From contig CAMNAY010000009.1 of assembly GCA_946531975.1 (NCBI GenBank), forward strand, positions 1-15,928: 15,928 nucleotides of DNA. The letters run 5' to 3'. The position numbers and the translations under genes were made by a program. How positions within the stretch are numbered: the first letter of the stretch is position 1; the number at the start of each line of letters is the position of its first letter. Shown here piece by piece: positions 7,387-12,802 of this stretch. Under the pieces are notes generated by a model that saw only the letters and a list, made by a program, of their open reading frames with translations, was not told the DNA's origin and searched no databases. The stretch is from an uncultured Ruminococcus sp. (lineage in GTDB: Bacteria > Bacillota > Clostridia > Oscillospirales > Ruminococcaceae).

Positions 7387-8315
7387 AAACTGCAAGAAAA
7401 ATTCTGATTACACTCTGCGCCGTACTGACAGCGGTCTGCTTCACAGGCTGTGTGTTCAGCGTCAATGACTATGAGAACGCCGATCAGTACAATGCCGGCG
7501 ACTTCGACACAAACTGCAAGATCACAGTACTGGACATCAACTGGACATCGGGCAATGTGAACATATCGTATCACGACAAGGAAACGGTAGCGGTAACGGA
7601 ACACTGCGACCAGCAGCTTGACCCTTCACAGAAGGTGCAGACATGGCTGGAGGGAACGACGCTGCACGTCCGGTACTGCAAGCCCGGCATCAACTTCAAT
7701 CTGAAAAATCCGAAAAAAGATCTGGATATCAGACTGCCGAAGGAGCTGAAGCTGGATACGCTGGACTGCGGCTGCACCACCGCAGCGGTTACCCTGACCG
7801 ATATTGCTGCGAACACCCTGAACGCGGAAGTGACCTCCGGTTCGCTGACCCTGACCGGCTGCTCGGCAAAAACGCTCAAAATGGAATGCACCTCCGGAAA
7901 TATCACAGCCGAACAGAAGGGCAGCTCGGATCAGATCACTGCGGAAAGCACCTCCGGCGCAATCCGCATTACAGCGGAAACTGCCAAGGCTGTTGCAATC
8001 AAATCCACTTCCGGCGATACGGAAGTCCGTGTGCAGCAGTGTGACACACTTTCTGCATCCGGCACCAGCGGCGGCAAAACGCTGCATCTGGCTTCGCTGC
8101 CTGCCTCCGCGGAGATCGAAGCAACCTCCGGCAATGTCAATCTGTTTGTGCCGAAAAATGCAGATCTCACACTGTCCGTCAATCAGACCTCCGGCAAATT
8201 CAATTCAGATCTTGCATTTGCCATAGACGGCGCTTCCTACAAAGCAGGAAGCGGCGCAAGCAAATTCTCGGTTGAAACGACCTCCGGAAATATAACCGTC
8301 CAAGAAGAACCGTAA
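7383..8315 (+). CDS. DUF4097-type beta-helical lipoprotein with nine TSG repeats
   Basis: A 310-residue protein. The ATG overlaps the anti-sigma stop (ATGA) and follows AAAGGA (7368-7373). A lipoprotein signal precedes lipobox Cys23 (CFTGC), so it should be anchored to the outer face of the membrane. From about residue 50 the protein is made of short beta-strand units. The tripeptide TSG occurs at 55, 151, 170, 190, 209, 228, 248, 269 and 300; from 151 to 269 the spacing is 19-21 residues, as expected for rungs of a beta-helix. DUF4097 (putative adhesin fold) proteins are commonly found next to ECF sigma and anti-sigma pairs, but their biochemical role is not established. It may be a sensor or effector of the envelope response controlled by this operon. 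That is inference. Confidence 0.82.
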   Translation: MKTARKILITLCAVLTAVCFTGCVFSVNDYENADQYNAGDFDTNCKITVLDINWTSGNVNISYHDKETVAVTEHCDQQLDPSQKVQTWLEGTTLHVRYCKPGINFNLKNPKKDLDIRLPKELKLDTLDCGCTTAAVTLTDIAANTLNAEVTSGSLTLTGCSAKTLKMECTSGNITAEQKGSSDQITAESTSGAIRITAETAKAVAIKSTSGDTEVRVQQCDTLSASGTSGGKTLHLASLPASAEIEATSGNVNLFVPKNADLTLSVNQTSGKFNSDLAFAIDGASYKAGSGASKFSVETTSGNITVQEEP

Positions 8316-8323
8316 CAAATAAA

Positions 8324-8358
8324 ATCCCCGCTGACTGTATGGTGCAGACAGCGGGGAT
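8324..8358. terminator. Hairpin at the end of the sigma operon, possibly a terminator
   Basis: ATCCCCGCTG (8324-8333) pairs perfectly with CAGCGGGGAT (8349-8358), with a further CTG/CAG (8335-8337, 8345-8347) after an A-A mismatch. It starts 9 nt after the lipoprotein stop. The + strand has no good U-tract (ATCTCTGT). The - strand has one (TTTTATTTGTT), so the hairpin is better formed for blocking antisense transcription. It may still mark the operon's 3' end. Confidence 0.5.
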
Positions 8359-8372
8359 CTCTGTATCCGGAG

Positions 8373-8401
8373 TTGCTTTTTCGGGAACAGTGTGGTATAA
8401 T
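8373..8401 (+). promoter_or_regulatory. Promoter of the DUF3592-like gene
   Basis: TTGCTT (8373-8378), a 17-nt spacer, TATAAT (8396-8401) with extended TGG at 8393-8395. It sits right after the preceding operon's hairpin. Confidence 0.75.
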
Positions 8402-8474
8402 TGATACGCAAATTGTTTTTTGGCACGGTACACCGTACCAGCCGAAATCACACAGAAAAGGCGGGGCGTTGCGA

Positions 8475-8999
8475 TTGGCAGCTGCATCAAAAAAAGCGAA
8501 AAAAGCCTGTGCGGTCATGACATTTCTGGCTGCACTGATCTTTGCAGTCATCGGCATCATTGAGATCAGGATATACAAAACAACAAAGGCGGACTGCACC
8601 GCCGCAACGGAAGGCGCTGTGGTATTTGAAGGGAACAGCAGACAGCGGAACCTCGATCCGGTCGAGAGCAGGTATCTGACCTCAAAAAAAGCATGGAGAC
8701 AAATCGAAATCGAAACCGAAAGCGCCTTCCGGCACAAACGGCTGTATGCCGATGCATCTGTCGGACAGAAGGGCGACCGCGTAATCATTCATTTTGATCC
8801 GGATGATCCGGATACATACTACCTCAATGACGGCGTGAATCATTACAGAACGACTGCGGTCATCGGATTTGCCGCAGGCGGACTGATGCTGTGCCTGACC
8901 GTCTTTCTCATTTATCTGATCGTCCGTCCGCCGAAAAAGAAGCCGAACACCAAACGCCCGCAGGCACATCCGGGGAAGGGGCAGCGAAACAGAACATGA
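8475..8999 (+). CDS. Two-TM membrane protein, DUF3592-like
   Basis: A 174-residue protein. The frame is open further upstream, but the promoter's -10 lies at 8396-8401, so translation must start later. TTG 8475 is placed 8 nt after GGCGGGG (8460-8466); TTG 8469 is an alternative and would add two residues. Hydrophobic helix 1 is at about 12-33 and helix 2 at about 127-150, with a roughly 90-residue loop between them and a basic tail (RPPKKKPNTKRP). The loop ends in GDRVIIHFDPDDPDTYYL (100-117), resembling the 'G-x-x-V-x-V-x-Y-x-P-x-x-P' end of DUF3592 proteins, a family of unknown function found in membrane proteins. No terminator follows before the next promoter. The family assignment is moderate; no enzymatic residues are evident. 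Confidence 0.68.
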   Translation: MAAASKKAKKACAVMTFLAALIFAVIGIIEIRIYKTTKADCTAATEGAVVFEGNSRQRNLDPVESRYLTSKKAWRQIEIETESAFRHKRLYADASVGQKGDRVIIHFDPDDPDTYYLNDGVNHYRTTAVIGFAAGGLMLCLTVFLIYLIVRPPKKKPNTKRPQAHPGKGQRNRT

Positions 9000-9028
9000 C
9001 CGGCGATGAGCCGTTCCCGGAAACCTTC

Positions 9029-9057
9029 TTGCATTCCGGCGGAAATCATGGTATAAT
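9029..9057 (+). promoter_or_regulatory. Promoter of the P-loop NTPase gene
   Basis: TTGCAT (9029-9034), a 17-nt spacer, TATAAT (9052-9057) with extended TGG (9049-9051). The start site would be near 9064 and the leader short (about 25 nt), containing AAAGGAG (9075-9081). Confidence 0.77.
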
Positions 9058-9088
9058 AAACACAGCACCGACCGAAAGGAGCATTTTC

Positions 9089-9784
9089 ATGTACGAACCG
9101 AAAAAAATCATTGTTGTCACCGGACATTTCGGCTCCGGCAAGACGAATTTTTCCACGGCACTGGCACTCTCGCTCGCCGCACAGGGCAAGCCTGTCACCG
9201 TCGTGGACTTTGACCTCGTGAACCCGTACTTCCGCACCGCAGACTTCAAGGAGGCATTTGCCCGTCACGGCATCACGCTCCGTGCGCCGGATTACGCGAA
9301 CACCAACGTCGATATTCCGAGCGTGCAGTTTGACCTCGGCGGACTCGCTGCCGGCGAGGGTCATCTCATCATTGATGTCGGCGGCGATGAGGACGGCGCA
9401 ATCGCGCTGGGACGCTATTCGCATGTGCTGAACAGCTATGCGGAGACCAATGAGCTGGATATGCTCGCCGTTGTATCCTTCCGCCGCTATCTCACGCGCA
9501 CCGCAGCCGATGCAGCAGAATACCTGCGCGGCATCGAGCGCACCAGCCGCATGAAGCTGACGCATCTTGTCAACAACACGAACCTCGGCATGGAAACGAC
9601 CGCCGCGATGATTGCGGAGAGCCTGCCGAATTGCAGAGAGCTGAGCGAGCTGATGCAGCTGCCGGTCGCCTGCGTGACCGTTCCGGACTTCGTCACCGCA
9701 CCGGACATTCCGGATTACGATGTGATGCAGGTGCCGGTCGTTGTCCGTCTGCCGTGGATGCCGCAGTCGGAGGCACTGAACTGA
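9089..9784 (+). CDS. P-loop NTPase of the MinD/ParA/CobQ-like superfamily
   Basis: A 231-residue cytoplasmic ATPase. The open frame extends further upstream, but the promoter at 9029-9057 and AAAGGAG 7 nt before ATG 9089 fix this start. Walker A is G12-HFGSGKT-19, followed by strand VTVVDFDLVNPYFR (36-49) with the switch-type Asp residues 40 and 42. Walker B-like LIIDVGGD lies at 93-100. The P-loop lacks the second signature lysine of true MinD/ParA (KGGxGKT), so this is not a standard chromosome-partitioning or division-site protein. The fold is that of the SIMIBI class, close to CobQ/CobB/MinD-annotated proteins. No partner gene is adjacent; TatD follows after 181 nt with a convergent small transcription unit in between. 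The cellular role is unknown. Confidence 0.78.
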   Translation: MYEPKKIIVVTGHFGSGKTNFSTALALSLAAQGKPVTVVDFDLVNPYFRTADFKEAFARHGITLRAPDYANTNVDIPSVQFDLGGLAAGEGHLIIDVGGDEDGAIALGRYSHVLNSYAETNELDMLAVVSFRRYLTRTAADAAEYLRGIERTSRMKLTHLVNNTNLGMETTAAMIAESLPNCRELSELMQLPVACVTVPDFVTAPDIPDYDVMQVPVVVRLPWMPQSEALN

Positions 9785-9800
9785 AAAACCCCTATATAAA

Positions 9801-9872
9801 CCAAAAAGCACGGCTGTGATCGGCAGCCGCGCTCATGGGAAGAAGTAGAGAGGTATTATTTATCATGTTTAC
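9801..9872 (-). ncRNA. Candidate ~70-nt small RNA on the strand opposite the flanking genes
   Basis: The - strand carries an extended -10 (TGTTATAAT, 9887-9879). About 40 nt downstream of the predicted start there is an intrinsic terminator: a 10-bp stem (9833-9824 with 9816-9807, one G-U pair), a 7-nt loop and TTTTT. The stem is fully paired only on the - strand; on the + strand the G-U pair becomes an A-C mismatch. The predicted RNA starts near 9874-9870. It has a pyrimidine-rich single-stranded body, ACCUCUCUACUUCUUCCC (9852-9835), complementary in character to Shine-Dalgarno sequences. No - strand gene lies nearby to be served by this terminator. An alternative is a 24-codon reading frame (9866-9792, containing LLLPMSAAADHSRAF), but it has no Shine-Dalgarno and crosses the terminator. 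No known RNA family is recognised. Confidence 0.5.
9803..9833 (-). terminator. Intrinsic terminator of the candidate small RNA
   Basis: AGCGCGGCTG (9833-9824), loop CCGATCA, CAGCCGTGCT (9816-9807), then TTTT to 9803. On the + strand the same hairpin is followed by TCATGGG, so it is not a terminator for the P-loop NTPase gene. Confidence 0.72.
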
Positions 9873-9878
9873 ATGCTT

Positions 9879-9887
9879 ATTATAACA
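9879..9887 (-). promoter_or_regulatory. Extended -10 promoter of the candidate small RNA
   Basis: Reading the - strand, TGT-TATAAT occupies 9887-9879, the same extended -10 as the CotH promoter. The hexamer 17 nt upstream is AAGCAA, so no -35 is recognisable. Confidence 0.5.
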
Positions 9888-9965
9888 TTTCTCACGCGGA
9901 ATTGCTTGCACATTTCTTCAAATTTCCGTGAATAAGCTGTGAACACATGAAAGGAGCTAAACGAT

Positions 9966-10745
9966 TTGCCAGAGAATCTGTGCATATTTGACAGCCATTC
10001 CCATTACACCGACGAAGCGTTCGATGCCGACCGTGATGCACTTTTCGCCTCATTCCCCGAAAAAGGCGTGCGCCGCTGCATGGTCTGTGCGACGGATCTG
10101 CCCTCTGCGCAGGCGTGTCTTGACCTTGCAGACGCATATCCTTCTCTGCTGATCACCGCAGTCGGCGTGCATCCGGAAACACCCGATGCACCGGAAGGAT
10201 ACCTCGACCGTCTGCGGGAATTCACGAAGCATCCGTCTGTCAGAGCGATCGGTGAGATCGGTCTGGATTATCACTACGAGGACTGCGATCCGGTGCAGCA
10301 GAAGGTCATTCTGCGCGAGCAGCTCGCACTCGCAAAGGAGCTGCATCTGCCGGTCATTCTGCACTGCCGCGACGCGATGGGCGATATGCTGGAGATTCTG
10401 CGGGAATTCGCGCCGCTGGAAGGCGTGATGCACTGCTTTTCCGGCTCTGCGGAGTCGGCACAGGAGGTGCTGAAGCTGGGGCTGTATATCGGCTTCACCG
10501 GCGTCATCACCTTCAAAAATGCCAAAAAGCCGCTGGCTGCGATGCGGAGCGTGCCGGTTGACCGGCTGCTGCTGGAGACAGACTGCCCGTATATGGCACC
10601 GGTCCCCTACCGCGGAACGCGCTGCGACAGTACGATGCTGAATGAGACTGCGGCGGTCATGGCGCGGGAAAAGGGCGTCACGACAGAGGAAATCTGCCGG
10701 ATCACCGCAGAAAACGCCGCGAGATTATTTCACTGTGAGGTGTAA
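9966..10745 (+). CDS. TatD-family metal-dependent hydrolase / DNase
   Basis: A 259-residue cytoplasmic protein, the usual TatD length. TTG 9966 is preceded by AAAGGAG (9950-9956) at 9 nt and gives the family N-terminus. Metal-site residues are in their usual order: H11 and H13 (FDSHSHYTDEAF), E97 (AIGEIGLDYH), H133 (VILHCRDA), H156 (GVMHCFSG) and D206 (LLETDCPY). The family are TIM-barrel amidohydrolase-fold enzymes with 3'-5' exonuclease activity in characterised members. A weak promoter, TTGCAC (9906-9911) with TGAATA 17 nt on, may precede it. The small gene 5 nt downstream is probably cotranscribed. Whether the gene is tatD in the strict sense cannot be decided from sequence alone, as paralogues share all these motifs. 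Confidence 0.92.
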   Translation: MPENLCIFDSHSHYTDEAFDADRDALFASFPEKGVRRCMVCATDLPSAQACLDLADAYPSLLITAVGVHPETPDAPEGYLDRLREFTKHPSVRAIGEIGLDYHYEDCDPVQQKVILREQLALAKELHLPVILHCRDAMGDMLEILREFAPLEGVMHCFSGSAESAQEVLKLGLYIGFTGVITFKNAKKPLAAMRSVPVDRLLLETDCPYMAPVPYRGTRCDSTMLNETAAVMAREKGVTTEEICRITAENAARLFHCEV

Positions 10746-10750
10746 TTGAC

Positions 10751-11059
10751 ATGGAAGAGCATAAGCCGCGAAATCAATTCGACATTCCTGCTGTCTTTTA
10801 TTTTGAAGTCGGGAATACGCATTCCGGCAGCCGCGATCATCTGCGGTATCAGGTGAAGCCGGAGGACGGCAAGCTGGTCATCGAAACATGGTCTGAGGAT
10901 GTCTGCTATGACATCGCGAAGGAGCGCGGCATCATCAGCGGCTCTGCGGAACCGCCGATTTCGCCGGAGGGATTTCAGGAGATGCTTGCATTTTTGCAGC
11001 AGGAATACGAGCGCGCAGAGGCTGCCGCCCGCTCGCAGGGCGCTCCGGAGGGCGCATGA
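10751..11059 (+). CDS. Small acidic protein of unknown function downstream of TatD
   Basis: A 102-residue reading frame starting 5 nt after the TatD stop, with GAGGTG (10737-10742) inside the TatD 3' end at 8 nt. It ends just before the convergent terminator. I do not recognise a family. The N-terminal half reads like a small beta-rich domain (IPAVFYFEVGN, HLRYQVKPEDGKLVIETW). The C-terminal half is a predicted helix (SPEGFQEMLAFLQQEYERAEAAAR) with an Ala/Glu-rich tail. There is no signal peptide or membrane segment, so it is probably cytoplasmic. The spacing, the Shine-Dalgarno and codon use like its neighbours support a real gene in an operon with TatD. Confidence 0.72.
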   Translation: MEEHKPRNQFDIPAVFYFEVGNTHSGSRDHLRYQVKPEDGKLVIETWSEDVCYDIAKERGIISGSAEPPISPEGFQEMLAFLQQEYERAEAAARSQGAPEGA

Positions 11060-11103
11060 GTGATGCGCAGATGCAGCGCGGGAATCCGTCAATCATACCA
11101 ACA

Positions 11104-11144
11104 CAATGCCCCGAAGCATCCGATTGCTTCGGGGCATTGCTTTC
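11104..11144 (+). terminator. Terminator between convergent genes
   Basis: A perfect 15-bp stem (11104-11118 with 11125-11139) and a 6-nt loop, followed on the + strand by CTTTCT. It lies 45 nt after the small gene and 24 nt from the end of the - strand MBL gene. The - strand side (TGTGTTGG) is U-poor but the long stem could serve both. Confidence 0.8.
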
Positions 11145-11162
11145 TATACGGGATTGTTCCGG

Positions 11163-12053
11163 TTACTTTGCAGCCTGTGTCAGCGTCATCGTCTTGCCGT
11201 TGCTGACTGCCGTCACGGTTCCGTCCGGCGTATAATACGCCTCCACACCGCGATCCTTCAGCGTCTGCACCGTCGAAGGGTCCGCATACTCCTGATTGGA
11301 GCAGCAGATGACCGTATACTTCGGATTGACTGCATTCAGAAAATTCTCCGTCGTTGAGAGGTAGTTGCCGTGATACGGGAATTTGAGGAAGGTCACCTCG
11401 CCGAGTGACATCGCCATGATCTCCTGCTGCCGTGCTTCCTCGGCATCGCCTGCGAACAGCAGCGTATTTTCGCCGTGCTGCACATACAGCACCAGCGAAA
11501 AATCGTTCTCCTCATTCTTGCCGTAGTTGGTCTTATTCGCTGCGAACAGCTGGAAGGTTGCATCATCGCTGACCCACGACTGCGCAGTACCCGCAGCCAT
11601 TTTCGTCAGTTCCTTGCCCTTTTCTGTAATCTTCTCCATGAAGCTCTGATATTCCTCAGAGGACGCGGTATAATCCGGCACATAGATCGTGCCGACGTTC
11701 ATGCGGTTGACAAGACGCGCCGCGCCGCCGACATGGTCCTTGTCATAGTGTGTAATCATCAGGGTGTCGATCGTGTCAATGCCCTGTGCTGTCAGGAACT
11801 GCTCAATGTCCTTGCCGTCGCCCTTGTTTCCGGCATCGACGACTGTGACGCTGTTCGCAGTCTGAATCACCATCGCGTCAGCCTTGCCGACGTCAAAGAC
11901 CGTGACGGTGACGTCGCCGGTGACCGCGGGGACATCAGCCTTGCTGACGGCACTCTGCCCGCTGCCGCTGTCCTTTCCGGTGCATCCGGTCAGCAGTGCT
12001 GCTGCCGCAGAGAAAATCGCGGCAAAGCGCTTCCATTTGATTCTGAGTGGCAT
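11163..12053 (-). CDS. ComEC-like metallo-beta-lactamase-fold lipoprotein
   Basis: A 296-residue protein. The ATG follows a strong AAAAGGAGGAA (12072-12062). A lipoprotein signal ends at Cys24 (LLTGC), so the domain sits outside the membrane. The MBL domain spans about 45-290: TVFDVGKADAMVI (51-63); metal motif THYDKDHVGG (101-110), the HxDxDH variant typical of the ComEC/Rec2 C-terminal hydrolase; AGDAEE with Asp202; and PYHGN with His228. It lacks the ComEC channel and OB domains, so it is a stand-alone extracytoplasmic hydrolase. Related stand-alone proteins have been linked to nucleic-acid or phosphodiester hydrolysis, but the substrate here is unknown. It lies downstream of pgsA by about 160 nt with its own putative extended -10 (12189-12181). 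Confidence 0.83.
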   Translation of the reverse strand: MPLRIKWKRFAAIFSAAAALLTGCTGKDSGSGQSAVSKADVPAVTGDVTVTVFDVGKADAMVIQTANSVTVVDAGNKGDGKDIEQFLTAQGIDTIDTLMITHYDKDHVGGAARLVNRMNVGTIYVPDYTASSEEYQSFMEKITEKGKELTKMAAGTAQSWVSDDATFQLFAANKTNYGKNEENDFSLVLYVQHGENTLLFAGDAEEARQQEIMAMSLGEVTFLKFPYHGNYLSTTENFLNAVNPKYTVICCSNQEYADPSTVQTLKDRGVEAYYTPDGTVTAVSNGKTMTLTQAAK

Positions 12054-12180
12054 AGATCGGTTCCTCCTTTTGACTGTTGATCCGGACAGGGTGCTCCCCT
12101 GCCGGTTTCATCATACGCGATTTGTTTGTCAGTTTCGTGCAAATTCCGTTGGGAAAAGATGAAAACTGCTTCTGCGGATC

Positions 12181-12189
12181 AGTATAGCA
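12181..12189 (-). promoter_or_regulatory. Possible extended -10 promoter of the MBL lipoprotein gene
   Basis: The - strand reads TGC-TATACT at 12189-12181, between pgsA and the MBL gene. The hexamer 17 nt upstream (AGATTC) is a poor -35. The leader would be about 120 nt. Confidence 0.4.
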
Positions 12190-12217
12190 CCGTTTGCTTT
12201 GGTGAATCTGAAATATG

Positions 12218-12802
12218 TCACTCGTTGGGGTCGATGTCCTTCCAGTAATGCACAAGATATTCCGTACCGGACCAGACCGTCAGAATCGCAGCGATCCAGA
12301 ACAGCACTTGCAGTCCGATCTCCAGACCGGTATAGACCGCACCGGGAATTGACAGCCCGAACGCATTGAAATCCAGCCGGAACGACCAGTAGACCAGCGC
12401 ACCGATCAGCGCGACCATGGTAAATGCGGTCTTGAGCTTGCCGGCAAAGCCCGCCGGCACGACGGTTCCCTTGCCCGCGACCACCAGCCGCAGCGCAGAG
12501 ACCATGAATTCCCGTGATACAATCAGCAAAAACGCAACAATATTCAGCTTCTGCTGCTGAAGCAGGCAGGAAAGCGCGGCAATGACCAGCACCTTGTCCG
12601 CGAGCGGATCAAGGAACTTGCCGAAATCCGTGATCTGGTGATTTTTTCGCGCCAGATGACCGTCGATCGCATCCGTGATCGAAGCGATTACAAAGACGAT
12701 GGTTGCGATCAGATAATGCGCCGGAAGATTCCAGTAGAAAAACAGGACAAATACCGGCACCAGCAGGACACGCAGCAGCGTCAGCTTATTCGGGGTATTC
12801 AA
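12218..12802 (-). CDS. pgsA: CDP-diacylglycerol-glycerol-3-phosphate 3-phosphatidyltransferase
   Basis: A 194-residue integral membrane enzyme that makes phosphatidylglycerophosphate from CDP-diacylglycerol and glycerol-3-phosphate, the first committed step to phosphatidylglycerol. The CDP-alcohol phosphotransferase signature D-x2-D-G-x2-A-R-x8-G-x3-D-x3-D is complete: D44, D47, G48, A51, R52, G61, D65, D69. N-terminal NKLTLLRVLLVP and four to five hydrophobic helices match the bacterial PgsA family in order and length. The start is TTG (12802-12800), with AGGAGAGGTG (12820-12811) 8 nt before it. It overlaps the rimO stop as TTGA, so translation is probably coupled. No terminator is visible between it and the MBL gene. 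Confidence 0.94.
   Translation of the reverse strand: MNTPNKLTLLRVLLVPVFVLFFYWNLPAHYLIATIVFVIASITDAIDGHLARKNHQITDFGKFLDPLADKVLVIAALSCLLQQQKLNIVAFLLIVSREFMVSALRLVVAGKGTVVPAGFAGKLKTAFTMVALIGALVYWSFRLDFNAFGLSIPGAVYTGLEIGLQVLFWIAAILTVWSGTEYLVHYWKDIDPNE

Noticed and set aside
6379..7395. A 338-codon - strand frame opposite the anti-sigma gene
   Set aside because: Its translation is rich in His, Gln, Arg and Cys as expected of an antisense shadow, while the + strand has a clear zinc-finger and membrane protein.
9089..9784. Calling the P-loop NTPase MinD or ParA
   Set aside because: The signature lysine of the deviant Walker A is absent and no minC, minE or parB is adjacent.
9805..9832. Hairpin after the P-loop NTPase read as its own terminator
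   Set aside because: On the + strand it is followed by TCATGGGAAG with no U-tract, and one pair becomes A-C; the good terminator is on the - strand.
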